From NCBI GenBank assembly GCA_030523765.1, contig JAUNHX010000004.1, forward strand, positions 1-64,000: 64,000 bases of DNA. The letters run 5' to 3'. Made by a program: the position numbers and the translations under genes. The DNA comes from Bacteroidales bacterium (GTDB lineage Bacteria; Bacteroidota; Bacteroidia; Bacteroidales; P3). Each line of letters opens with the position of its first letter. The first letter of the stretch is position 1. The notes under the pieces are model-generated. The model was not told the DNA's origin, searched no databases, and saw only the letters and a program-made list of their open reading frames with translations. Of the stretch, positions 1-8,277 are shown one piece after another.

Positions 1-53
1 CTTTTCCCCGTCTTGGGGGCCCACATTAGTGGTGCTCAATTTCAATATCCCGA

Positions 54-231
54 CCACAGTTGGAAGGAACTTTGTGGCCCCTCACACATGCCTTTCGAAG
101 AAAGGCGACCTCCACCCTAGTAGGGCTGCCGCAGGCACTCCTAGGCCTCCAGAAGCCCCGGAATATTCGGATTATTCGGAAAATCCGGAATATCAGAAAC
201 ATCCGGGACATCCGGAACATCCGAGCTCTCC
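54..231. repeat. Hairpin cluster followed by a 9-bp tandem repeat
   Basis: Non-coding stretch. Short stems lie at 54-77 (CCACA/TGTGG), 90-106 (GCCTTTC/GAAAGGC, 3-nt loop) and 115-125 (CCCTA/TAGGG). From 160 to 231 there are eight consecutive 9-bp units with consensus GGAAYATCC. Because the period is a multiple of three, both strands stay open and give low-complexity ORFs, but these have no plausible start context. I see no recognisable family, and a repeat or structured RNA is more likely than a gene. Confidence 0.6.
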
Positions 232-272
232 GAAAAAAAACGAAAACCAGCCTTCGGCAGCCAAAAATGTAA

Positions 273-461
273 AGGTAACCTCTAAAAATTGCTTCAATGT
301 GATTTTGGAGAAGATTTATAGCAGATTGCTCCGTTGAACGAAGGAGTATAGCGGGCTATATGACTGAGTGAAACTGAGCAAGATGCATAAATCAATCCAA
401 AAGCACTGAAAGTATGGTTATTATTATTCCTTTTCATACGTGGAATTTTTAGAGGTTACCT
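273..461. repeat. 189-bp foldback element with perfect 18-bp terminal inverted repeats
   Basis: AGGTAACCTCTAAAAATT at 273-290 is the exact reverse complement of 444-461. Nested inside are TTTTGGA (303-309) with TCCAAAA (396-402), GATTTAT plus GCA (313-323) with TGC plus ATAAATC (384-393), TTGCTC (326-331) with GAGCAA (376-381), and a TATAGC/GCTATA hairpin at 347-360. The whole element can fold into one long interrupted hairpin. There is no ORF of note and no TAnnTTTG box directly upstream on either strand. It could be a MITE-like element or a structured RNA; the fold is seen, the function is not. Confidence 0.7.
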
Positions 462-569
462 AAACAAAAAGCCCTCTTTTTTCCCTCCCTAATCCAGTTA
501 AATGTGGCGAAAAGGGGTTAAATCGTCCCGAATAGTATCGGATGTGCCAAAGTAGTGAAAAAATGTTCG

Positions 570-577
570 TATCTTTG
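570..577 (+). promoter_or_regulatory. Bacteroidota -7 promoter box, distal (C69 gene)
   Basis: TATCTTTG matches TAnnTTTG and lies inside TGTTCGTATCTTTGC (564-578), which is repeated exactly at 815-829. Transcription from here would give a leader of about 290 nt before the dipeptidase gene. Confidence 0.6.
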
Positions 578-743
578 CATCGTGATTTCAAGAGGGAAGT
601 AATACTTTTTCAACTCCAATGCAATGCTAATATAACTAATATATAACTTTCACATCTTCCCCACCCCCTACCCACTCTCTTCTACCCACAATATATCCCA
701 CCCCAATAAAAACAACAACCAACAAAACCAAAAACCAACCACC

Positions 744-875
744 ATGAAACAAAGCCAACTCACCTCAAGCCGCAACCCTCTCGGGCACCCTCATTTTTCT
801 GAAGAAACGATTTTTGTTCGTATCTTTGCCGCCAATAACACTGAGAACAATTACAGCATAAACCTTGAACAATGA
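744..875 (+). CDS. Possible 43-residue leader ORF overlapping the dipeptidase start
   Basis: An ATG at 744 opens 43 codons that end in a TGA overlapping the ATG of the next gene (ATGA, 872-875). This geometry permits translational coupling. Against it, the proximal promoter at 821-828 lies inside the ORF, the peptide resembles nothing I know, and the surrounding 656-760 stretch is strongly C-rich and G-poor. It could only be read from the distal promoter. Treat it as speculative. Confidence 0.2.
   Translation: MKQSQLTSSRNPLGHPHFSEETIFVRIFAANNTENNYSINLEQ
821..828 (+). promoter_or_regulatory. Bacteroidota -7 promoter box, proximal (C69 gene)
   Basis: TATCTTTG at 821-828 is the second copy of the 15-bp promoter sequence. 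It lies 43 bp upstream of the dipeptidase start codon, giving a leader of roughly 35-40 nt. Confidence 0.7.
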
Positions 876-2566
876 AGAAGATAACGATTTTACTACTGCT
901 CGTAGTGCTGCTAATACCCCAATCGTGGGCTTGTACCAACCTCATTGTTGGTAAGAAAGCATCGGCCGATGGAAGCGTGATGTGTACCTACAACTGCGAC
1001 GGATTCGGCTTTGCTGGCTCGCTCTTCTACAGCCCTGCTAGTCGCCACACCGCTGGTGAGCCGATAGCCATTCACGGCTGGGGACCCTCGCACGAAGGAC
1101 GCTTCGTAGATCAGGTGGCATACACTTACAACGTAGTAGGTTTCATGAACGATCAACAAGTGACTATCGTAGAGAGCACTTTTGACGGACGACTGGAGTT
1201 ACAGAACCGCGACGGACTCCTCGACTATTTCAGCTTGATGCGTCTGGCACTACAGCGTTCAGCTACAGCTCGCCAAGCAATAGCATGTATGGCCCAGTTG
1301 GTAGAGCGTTATGGATATAACAGCACAGGTGAGAGTTTCACAATATGCGATCCCAACGAAGCTTGGATTATGGAGATGATTGGCAAAGGAGCCAGCCAAC
1401 AAGGTGCCGTATGGGTGGCGCTGCGTATCCCCGACGATTGTATCTGCGCCCACGCCAACCTGAGTCGCATACGCCAGTTTCCCCTCGAACAGAAACGTTC
1501 CTACCGCAGCATTAGCAGTAAGCATCTACAACAGATTGATCGTCCCGAAGTGGAGTGTGTATATGCTGCCGATGTGATCACGATGGCTCGCGAACAAGGT
1601 TTCTTCAGTGGAAAAGATGAGGACTTCTCTTTCCGCGATGCCTACTGCCCCATCGATTTCGAGAATGTACGTTATGCCGATGCCCGCGTATGGAGTTTCT
1701 TCCGTCATCACCGTTCCGATATGGATCAGTACCTACCTTATATTGAAGGCCACTTCGAGCAGTGCGATCACCTGCCGCTGTGGGTGAAACCCGAGAAGCC
1801 TCTCACCCTTCGCGACTTGCAGCACGATATGCGCGACCATTTTGAGGGGACCCCTCTCGATATGACCTCCGATATGACTGCTGGCCCTTGGGGAATGCCT
1901 ATCCGTCCGCTGCCCATGCACTACCGTGCTAGTGATGGTACCGACCTTTACAGAGAGCGCCCCATAGCCACCCAGCAAAGTGGTTTCACGATGACCTGCC
2001 AGATGCGATCGTGGCTGCCCAACGATGTGGGAGGCGTTACCTGGTTCAACTGCGACGATGCCGATATGGTTGCCTACGTACCGCTATACTGCTGCATTAC
2101 GCAAGTGCCCGACCCCTTCCGTCAGGAGAACAACCCTCGCAACGAATTTAGTTTCGAGTCGGCCTTCTGGATGAACAACTGGGTAGCCAATATGATCTAT
2201 CCTCGCTATTCAATGATGATTGGCGATTTGCGGATTGCACAGCGCGAGTTGGAAGACTACTATTTTGCCGATCAGGACAGCGTGCTCGCCGCGATAGCTC
2301 TCCTCACCCCTGCCGATCGACAGAGCTATCTGAACAAGAAAAGCATCGACTATGCCACCCGTATGATGCAACGATGGGATCGTTTGGCCAAGTATCTGAT
2401 AGTAAAATACAACGATCAGGTTCAGAAACGGGTTGATGAGCAAGGCAATTTCCAACGGTGGGGATACGAAACCCCAGGATACAACCAGTCGTTTATCGAT
2501 GCTATAGTGCCTGCCACAGGCAACCGCTACAAACTAGAGCAGGTAATAGAACGACGCGAACGATAA
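872..2566 (+). CDS. C69 family dipeptidase (PepD-like), exported
   Basis: A 564-residue peptidase family C69 (dipeptidase A) protein. Family members are N-terminal-nucleophile hydrolases that cleave dipeptides, with the nucleophilic Cys at the mature N-terminus. Here a hydrophobic segment at residues 4-18 ends in W-A-C, so Cys21 would be exposed after cleavage, followed by the family's T-N-L-I-V-G-K-K-A-S-x-D-G-S segment. Cys21 could instead be read as a lipobox cysteine, but W-A-C is a poor lipobox and the family motif argues for the nucleophile. Length is normal. It has its own promoters and a strong terminator and is convergent with the MATE gene. It likely works in the periplasm on peptides from the exported proteases. 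Confidence 0.88.
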   Translation: MKKITILLLLVVLLIPQSWACTNLIVGKKASADGSVMCTYNCDGFGFAGSLFYSPASRHTAGEPIAIHGWGPSHEGRFVDQVAYTYNVVGFMNDQQVTIVESTFDGRLELQNRDGLLDYFSLMRLALQRSATARQAIACMAQLVERYGYNSTGESFTICDPNEAWIMEMIGKGASQQGAVWVALRIPDDCICAHANLSRIRQFPLEQKRSYRSISSKHLQQIDRPEVECVYAADVITMAREQGFFSGKDEDFSFRDAYCPIDFENVRYADARVWSFFRHHRSDMDQYLPYIEGHFEQCDHLPLWVKPEKPLTLRDLQHDMRDHFEGTPLDMTSDMTAGPWGMPIRPLPMHYRASDGTDLYRERPIATQQSGFTMTCQMRSWLPNDVGGVTWFNCDDADMVAYVPLYCCITQVPDPFRQENNPRNEFSFESAFWMNNWVANMIYPRYSMMIGDLRIAQRELEDYYFADQDSVLAAIALLTPADRQSYLNKKSIDYATRMMQRWDRLAKYLIVKYNDQVQKRVDEQGNFQRWGYETPGYNQSFIDAIVPATGNRYKLEQVIERRER

Positions 2567-2590
2567 TCGCCTATACCTCCAACAATTATC

Positions 2591-2641
2591 AGCACGACGA
2601 TGATTGCACTATACGGTATAATCATCGTCTGCTTTTTTTAA
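2591..2641. terminator. Intrinsic terminator between convergent genes
   Basis: GACGATGATT (2596-2605) pairs perfectly with AATCATCGTC (2620-2629), flanked by AGCA/TGCT, and is followed by a T-run on the plus strand. It serves the dipeptidase gene and may also stop the convergent MATE transcript. Confidence 0.8.
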
Positions 2642-2667
2642 GTTTTTATGTGAAGCGAAAAGAAGGG

Positions 2668-4071
2668 TTATTGGGACGACTTGTGGAGCTCGGCATTGTC
2701 CATCTTGGTTAGCTTGCGGGTTATCCAGATGGCGAAGGGGATAGAGAGGAGGAAGGTACACACATCGGCTACCGCTTGCGTCATCTCCACACCTTGAAGT
2801 CCGAAGAAATGCGGGAGGATAAGGATGGCGGGGATAAAGAAGAGTCCTTGACGACCGATGGAGAGGAGCGTAGAGCGGAACGTCATTCGGATATTCTGGA
2901 AGAGCATATTGGTAGAGGTGGAGAGACCGATGAGGGGGAAAGCAGCACACTGCCAACGGAGGGCCCGCGTACCGATAGCTATCAGTTCGGGATCTTCATC
3001 GCGATAGATGGCGATGATCTGCGGAGCAAAGATAAAGCCTAAAACACCCAAGATGGTAAGCATGATGGTGGAGGTGCGCAACGCGAAGAGATAGCTGTCG
3101 CGCACTCGACGATATTTATGGGCACCATAATTGAAGCCCGCCACAGGTTGGAAACCTTGATTGAAGCCCAGCACAATAGAGAAGGCAAACATCATGGTTC
3201 GCGACACTACGGTGAAAGCGGCAATCGAAGAGGCATCTTGTCCCGGAGCTGCCCATCGAGCAGCGGCATGATTCAGCAAGATGGCACCAATACAGTTGAA
3301 AGCCTGACGACAGAGCGAGGGCAATCCGCCAGCAAAGATCTCACGATAGGCATACCAACTGGGTTTGAAATTGGCGATGGAGATATGGACTGCTCCTGGA
3401 CGGGTGGTACCCCATAAGAGCAATCCCCAACTGAAAAGTTGACTGATAGCTGTTGCGATAGCTGCTCCCTCAACACCAAGATGGAGTGCGAAGATAAAAA
3501 GGGGGTCGAGCGCGATATTGAGGAGGGCGCCCGAGGCGATACCTATCATGCCGAAGAGCGAATTGCCCTGCAGGCGCAACTGGTTGTTGAGACAGAGGGC
3601 CGACATCATGAATGGCGATGCTATGAGGATATAACGCAGATAGGCGTTGGAGTAGGGCACCACATCGGGGGTAGCGCCTAACGCTACAGATAGCGGGGTA
3701 AGGAAGAAGAGACCTACGATTCCTACTACGATACCCAGCATGATGGGGGTGAAGAAACCTACGGCAGCCATCGTGGAGGCATTCTCCTCGTGGCGTGCCC
3801 CTAAGGCCCTCGATATAAAATTTCCCGACCCATGACCGAAGAAGAAGCCCACCGCCTGGATGAAGGTCTGATAGGCGAAGCAGACACCGATACCTGCCGT
3901 TGCTTCGGTAGAGAGATGACCCACGAAGGCGGCATCGACCACATTATAGATAGCGGTGATGACCATACTGACGATCGTAGGGACGGCCAGTTTGAGCACT
4001 AGCCGATGAATCGGAGTCGTCGTCATGTCTTTATAGCGTGCATCGATAGCGGAAGCGTCTTTGCTGGTCAT
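2668..4071 (-). CDS. MATE family efflux transporter
   Basis: A 467-residue inner-membrane protein of the multidrug and toxic compound extrusion family, which exports organic cations or other solutes using Na+ or H+ gradients. It has about 12 hydrophobic segments in the two-bundle MATE arrangement, a typical N-terminus (P-I-H-R-L-V-L-K-L-A-V-P-T-I-V-S-M), the internal segment F-N-Q-G-F-Q-P-V-A-G-F-N-Y-G-A and a charged C-terminal tail. Length is normal. It lies 63 bp downstream of the HtrA gene on the same strand, so the two may be co-transcribed. The substrate cannot be read from sequence. Confidence 0.9.
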   Translation of the reverse strand: MTSKDASAIDARYKDMTTTPIHRLVLKLAVPTIVSMVITAIYNVVDAAFVGHLSTEATAGIGVCFAYQTFIQAVGFFFGHGSGNFISRALGARHEENASTMAAVGFFTPIMLGIVVGIVGLFFLTPLSVALGATPDVVPYSNAYLRYILIASPFMMSALCLNNQLRLQGNSLFGMIGIASGALLNIALDPLFIFALHLGVEGAAIATAISQLFSWGLLLWGTTRPGAVHISIANFKPSWYAYREIFAGGLPSLCRQAFNCIGAILLNHAAARWAAPGQDASSIAAFTVVSRTMMFAFSIVLGFNQGFQPVAGFNYGAHKYRRVRDSYLFALRTSTIMLTILGVLGFIFAPQIIAIYRDEDPELIAIGTRALRWQCAAFPLIGLSTSTNMLFQNIRMTFRSTLLSIGRQGLFFIPAILILPHFFGLQGVEMTQAVADVCTFLLSIPFAIWITRKLTKMDNAELHKSSQ

Positions 4072-4134
4072 TTCTTTTCTTGCTTGCGGAAAAAGGGATA
4101 GGGCTGCACCTCAACGAGGGGGTATTGTATTGAT

Positions 4135-5199
4135 TTATTTAGGTATGCGATCGGTAGTACCTTTGGAGTTGAGAAGGGTGAGCATCACCATTTGGCGACG
4201 CCCCTCGCGGAGATAGGTCACACTTACCTGCTCGCCAGGATAGTAGTAGCTAACCTCTTCCATCATACGGGCATAGGAATCGACCTCGACACCGTTTACC
4301 TGAAGGATGACATCGCCTGCTTGGAGACCTGCCCTTTCGGCAGCACACTCAGGAATACAACGGGCAATATAGACACCATGCAGATCGTTGAGTCCTAGTT
4401 TTTTGGCCAATGCATCGGTCATCTCCGACACTTGAACGCCTAAATAACCGCGACTGACGGTTCCATATTCGCACAGATCGTGACTCACTTTGCGAGCAAT
4501 ATTGGAGGGGATAGCGAAACTATAGCCGGTATAGTATCCGTTGCCCGAAGCGATAGCGGTATTGATACCAATCAGCTGACCCTGCACATTGACAAGAGCG
4601 CCACCCGAGTTGCCGCTATTGACAGCAGCATCGGTTTGCAGGAACGATTCGATGGTGCTCTCGCCTGTGTTGTTGTTTTGGATGATATCCATATTGCGGG
4701 CTTTGGCCGAGATGATGCCAGCCGTAACAGTAGAGGTGAGGTTGAAGGGATTGCCGATAGCCAACACCGGCTCGCCAATACGCACCTGATCAGAATTGCC
4801 GAAGGGGATGGTGGTGAGGTCGCGTGCCTCGATCTTGATGACAGCAAGGTCGGTAGCAGGATCGTGACCAATGAGACGGGCAGGCATTACCCTTTTGTCG
4901 TTGAGGGTAACGGTAATCTTCTCGGCATCTTGCACCACGTGATTGTTGGTGATGATATAACCATCGGTGGAGATGATCACACCCGAGCCATAGGCATCAT
5001 AGCGCTGCTTCTGGAGTCCTTGGTTGATAATGATGCCAAAATAGGAGCGATACATAGGGGTGACTCGAGCTATCTCGGTCTTTATATGAACTACGGCATC
5101 GATGGTACGCGATGCTACCTGGGTAAAATCGACCATTTGCTGGCACTGGGCACCCACAGTGAAAAGGAGCATAAGGATTGTGGCAACTAACTTCTTCAT
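4135..5199 (-). CDS. HtrA/Deg family serine protease, one PDZ domain
   Basis: A 354-residue periplasmic quality-control protease. A signal peptide covers about residues 1-19. The trypsin-like domain holds the triad His87 (T-N-N-H-V-V), Asp117 (A-T-D-L-A-V) and Ser198 (N-S-G-N-S-G-G-A), followed by a single PDZ domain near 250-335. DegP has two PDZ domains and DegS has one with a membrane anchor; this protein resembles DegS in size but has a cleavable-looking signal rather than an obvious anchor. All catalytic residues are present, so it should be active against misfolded envelope proteins. The MATE gene lies 63 bp downstream. The upstream 130 bp separates it from the divergent glycosyltransferase gene. 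Confidence 0.92.
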   Translation of the reverse strand: MKKLVATILMLLFTVGAQCQQMVDFTQVASRTIDAVVHIKTEIARVTPMYRSYFGIIINQGLQKQRYDAYGSGVIISTDGYIITNNHVVQDAEKITVTLNDKRVMPARLIGHDPATDLAVIKIEARDLTTIPFGNSDQVRIGEPVLAIGNPFNLTSTVTAGIISAKARNMDIIQNNNTGESTIESFLQTDAAVNSGNSGGALVNVQGQLIGINTAIASGNGYYTGYSFAIPSNIARKVSHDLCEYGTVSRGYLGVQVSEMTDALAKKLGLNDLHGVYIARCIPECAAERAGLQAGDVILQVNGVEVDSYARMMEEVSYYYPGEQVSVTYLREGRRQMVMLTLLNSKGTTDRIPK

Positions 5200-5298
5200 T
5201 GCTATATCTTTTTCTTTAGTTTATTTTTATTGGGTTATGAAAAACATCTTTATTAACAAAAAACTTCCCTTTTTAGTATATGGTTTAAAATAATTTAG

Positions 5299-5306
5299 TA
5301 TTTTTG
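5299..5306 (+). promoter_or_regulatory. Bacteroidota -7 promoter box for the heptose cluster
   Basis: TATTTTTG matches TAnnTTTG, 23 bp before the glycosyltransferase start codon, so the leader is very short. It probably drives the four same-strand genes to 8976. Confidence 0.6.
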
Positions 5307-5329
5307 CATTTCCAAATCAGTGATAACTC

Positions 5330-6472
5330 ATGCACGTAATAATTGTTGGAACAGCCTATCCCTATCGCGGAGGCCTCTCGGCCTTCAATGAACGGATTGC
5401 CTATGAATATCAACAGAATGGGCATTCGGTTGAGATTTATACTTTCTCGCTACAATACCCTTCGTTCCTCTTTCCTGGCAAGACGCAATATAGCGACGAA
5501 CCAGCTCCCGAAGGACTGAAAATTTACCGAAAAGTGAACTCGTGCAACCCCTTTAACTGGATAAAGGTGGGGCGCGAGATTAGGAAAAAACGTCCCGATC
5601 TGCTCATCACCAAATACTGGCTTCCCTTCATGGCTCCCTGTTTGGGTACCATCGAACGAATGGTTCGCAAGAACGGACATACTCGGGTGATAGCCCTTCT
5701 TGACAATATTATTCCCCACGAGCATCGGATTGGCGACAAGCTGTTTTCGCGCTATTTCGTGCGTAGCACCGATGGCTTTGTGGCTATGTCGCGCTCGGTA
5801 TTGAACGATCTGAACCTCTTCGATACGCAGAAACCCCGCCAGTTCTGTCCCCATCCCTTATACGATCACTACGGTTCGTTGATAGCAAAGGAGGAGGCTC
5901 AACGGGTGTTGGGACTTGCAGGCGACAGCCATTATGTGCTCTTTTTCGGTTTTATCCGTTCTTACAAAGGACTCGATTTGCTGCTCGATGCTTTCGCCGA
6001 TACGCGACTAAAGGAGTTGGGGGTGAAGCTAATTGTGGCTGGCGAGTTTTATGGTGATCCTAAGCCCTATCACGATCAGATTGAACGTCTGGGCATCGCC
6101 TCGAGGGTGGTGCTTTGTACCGATTTCATCCCCGATAGCAAGGTGAACAACTATTTCTGTGCTAGCGATATAGTGGCACAACCCTACAAAACGGCTACCC
6201 AAAGTGGTGTTACCCAGATTGCCTTCCATTTCGAGAAGCCGATGTTGGTAACCAACGTGGGAGGGTTGCCGGAGATAGTGCCCGATGGTAAGATTGGTTA
6301 TGTGGTAGAACCGCAGCCGCAAGCTATTGCCGATGCTTTGGTGCGCTATTATGAGGAGCATCGCGAAGCCGACTTCACCGAAGGGGTGCGGGAAGAGAAG
6401 AAGAAATATGCGTGGTCGACGATGACCAATGCTATTGCCCAACTGATGCAACCGCAAGATACAAAGAAATAG
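5330..6472 (+). CDS. Glycosyltransferase family 4-type protein
   Basis: A 380-residue GT-B fold glycosyltransferase. The N-terminal Rossmann half starts H-V-I-I-V-G-T-A-Y-P-Y-R-G-G-L-S, with the glycine-rich acceptor loop. The C-terminal GT1 domain carries F-G-F-I-R-S-Y-K-G-L-D-L-L near 205-220 and a donor-binding segment ending N-V-G-G-L-P-E-I-V-P-D-G near 315. No signal peptide or membrane span is seen, so it acts on the cytoplasmic side. It is first in a cluster with hddA, gmhA and hddC, which suggests, but does not prove, that it transfers the heptose made by those enzymes onto a surface glycan or lipid-linked precursor. Donor and acceptor are inferred from context only. Confidence 0.85.
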   Translation: MHVIIVGTAYPYRGGLSAFNERIAYEYQQNGHSVEIYTFSLQYPSFLFPGKTQYSDEPAPEGLKIYRKVNSCNPFNWIKVGREIRKKRPDLLITKYWLPFMAPCLGTIERMVRKNGHTRVIALLDNIIPHEHRIGDKLFSRYFVRSTDGFVAMSRSVLNDLNLFDTQKPRQFCPHPLYDHYGSLIAKEEAQRVLGLAGDSHYVLFFGFIRSYKGLDLLLDAFADTRLKELGVKLIVAGEFYGDPKPYHDQIERLGIASRVVLCTDFIPDSKVNNYFCASDIVAQPYKTATQSGVTQIAFHFEKPMLVTNVGGLPEIVPDGKIGYVVEPQPQAIADALVRYYEEHREADFTEGVREEKKKYAWSTMTNAIAQLMQPQDTKK

Positions 6473-6561
6473 ACTTTTATGGGAATCGACAATAGTGCTA
6501 TTCCCTATTACATCCAATAATTAACCTTCTTGAACAACAACCGAAACAGAACAAAACAGAT

Positions 6562-7581
6562 ATGTTTATAAGAAGCAAAGCTCCCCTACGACTCGGATTG
6601 GCCGGCGGCGGCACCGATGTTTCTCCTTATAGCGACCTTTATGGTGGCGCCATCCTCAACGTTACTGTAAGCATGTATGCCTACACCACTATCGAACCTA
6701 CCAACGATGGTAAAGTGGTGTTCGAGGCTCCCGAAAAGAATCTCCGCGAGGAGTATGATAACGCGATGGAAGTGGATACTGATGGCTATTTTATTCTCCA
6801 TAAAGGAGTTTATAACCGCATTGTCCGTCAGTTTACCCATCGTCCCCTCTCGCTCCGCATTGCTTCGCATGTTGATGCTCCTGCGGGTAGCGGTATGGGC
6901 ACCTCTTCTACCCTTGTGGTGAGCATTCTTGGAGCCTATGTGGAGTGGCTGAAACTCCCTATGGGTGAATATGATATTGCCCGTTTGGCTTACGAGATTG
7001 AACGTATTGATCTAGGTTTGGCGGGCGGTAAGCAGGACCAATATGCAGCTACCTTTGGCGGTTTCAACTTCATGGAGTTCAAGGACGACAACGTGATTGT
7101 GAACCCGCTGCGTATCCGTCAGAGCTATGCCGATGAGCTGAACCACAACTTAGTGCTATACTATACCGATACGTCGCACGTGAGTGCCGATATCATCAAA
7201 GAGCAACAGAAAAACGTTAAAGCTAAGAAAACCAGCAGCATAGAATCGATGCACAAACTGAAGGAGCAAGCCATTCAGATGAAGGAGGCGCTGCTGAAAG
7301 GCGATGTGAACCACATAGGTGAGATTCTCGACTTTGGATGGAAGCATAAGAAACAAATGGCGAAAAGCATTAGCAACCCTCGTATTGATGCTATCTATGA
7401 TGCTGCTAAACAGGCGGGCGCTTCGGGAGGCAAGATTTCGGGCGCTGGCGGTGGTGGATTCATGTTCTTCTATTGTCCCGGTATGACTCGCTACGATGTG
7501 ACGGAGGCTCTCCGTGAGTTTGGTGGCGATGTGAAACGCTACGATTTCGCACCCGAAGGACTCAAGACTTGGACAGTATAG
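6562..7581 (+). CDS. hddA: D-glycero-alpha-D-manno-heptose 7-phosphate kinase (GHMP family)
   Basis: A 339-residue GHMP kinase. In the GDP-heptose pathway HddA phosphorylates C1 of D-glycero-D-manno-heptose 7-phosphate to give the alpha-1,7-bisphosphate. Visible motifs are motif 1 (P-L-R-L-G-L-A-G-G-G-T-D-V, 8-20), the ATP-binding P-A-G-S-G-M-G-T-S-S-T (107-117) and the C-terminal K-I-S-G-A-G-G-G-G-F. The GGGTD start and placement beside gmhA and hddC separate it from galactokinase or fucokinase. The start lies 89 bp after the glycosyltransferase stop. It is cytoplasmic. Confidence 0.88.
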   Translation: MFIRSKAPLRLGLAGGGTDVSPYSDLYGGAILNVTVSMYAYTTIEPTNDGKVVFEAPEKNLREEYDNAMEVDTDGYFILHKGVYNRIVRQFTHRPLSLRIASHVDAPAGSGMGTSSTLVVSILGAYVEWLKLPMGEYDIARLAYEIERIDLGLAGGKQDQYAATFGGFNFMEFKDDNVIVNPLRIRQSYADELNHNLVLYYTDTSHVSADIIKEQQKNVKAKKTSSIESMHKLKEQAIQMKEALLKGDVNHIGEILDFGWKHKKQMAKSISNPRIDAIYDAAKQAGASGGKISGAGGGGFMFFYCPGMTRYDVTEALREFGGDVKRYDFAPEGLKTWTV

Positions 7582-7631
7582 AAAAAATACAAAAAATAAA
7601 CCATTGACCCTTAACAACCAATAAAAACATC

Positions 7632-8213
7632 ATGTCTTCTCTTCGTATATCCCAATCTATTGAGCAAAGTATTGCTGCCAAGAATCAGATTTTAAACGAT
7701 AAAGCGTTTCTGCAACGCATCGATGATGCAGCACAGATGATTATCCGTTCGCTTAACGATGGCGGCAAAATCCATTTCTGTGGTAACGGTGGCAGCGCTG
7801 CCGATGCTCAGCATCTGGCTGCCGAACTGAGTGGCCGTTTCTATTTTGATCGCCCCCCACTCAACGCTGAGGCACTACATTGCAACACTTCGTACCTCAC
7901 GGCTGTAGGCAACGACTACGGCTATGAGATGATCTTTTCCCGCCTAATTCGTGGTACGGGTAAAAAAGGAGACGTTTTGGTAGGCATCTCTACTTCGGGC
8001 AACTCCAAAAACATACTGAAGGCCTATGAGGTGTGTCACGAAATGGGTATCCACACCATCTCGCTAACGGGCGAGACGGGTGGGGCGATGGCTTCGATGA
8101 GCGATATCTTGCTCAATGTGCCTAGCACCGATACCCCTCGCATCCAAGAGAGTCATATCATGATTGGCCACATTATCTGCGAACTGGTAGAGACGGCTCT
8201 GTTCAAAAAGTAG
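7632..8213 (+). CDS. gmhA: Sedoheptulose 7-phosphate isomerase (SIS domain)
   Basis: A 193-residue GmhA. It converts sedoheptulose 7-phosphate to D-glycero-D-manno-heptose 7-phosphate, the first step of heptose synthesis. It is a single SIS domain with the phosphate-binding loop F-C-G-N-G-G-S-A-A-D-A-Q-H near 49-61 and V-G-I-S-T-S-G-N-S-K-N near 117-127. Length matches the family. It sits between hddA (50 bp upstream) and hddC (64 bp downstream), so its product feeds directly to its neighbours. Confidence 0.93.
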   Translation: MSSLRISQSIEQSIAAKNQILNDKAFLQRIDDAAQMIIRSLNDGGKIHFCGNGGSAADAQHLAAELSGRFYFDRPPLNAEALHCNTSYLTAVGNDYGYEMIFSRLIRGTGKKGDVLVGISTSGNSKNILKAYEVCHEMGIHTISLTGETGGAMASMSDILLNVPSTDTPRIQESHIMIGHIICELVETALFKK

Positions 8214-8277
8214 CTGTTCACTCGTAAATGATGATAAGGTTTTTCTTCTCTATATATAAATAAGGTATTATTATATA

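Noticed and set aside
160-231. The 9-bp array considered as a CRISPR-like array.
   Set aside because: The units are contiguous and far too short, with no spacers and no cas genes.
26-337. Overlapping short ORFs on both strands at the left end, rich in Arg/Ile or Pro/Glu.
   Set aside because: They are produced by the 9-bp repeat, whose period is divisible by three; neither has a believable start or domain.
4480-5190. A 236-codon plus-strand ORF across the HtrA gene.
   Set aside because: It is the shadow of the htrA reading frame, which keeps the full catalytic triad.
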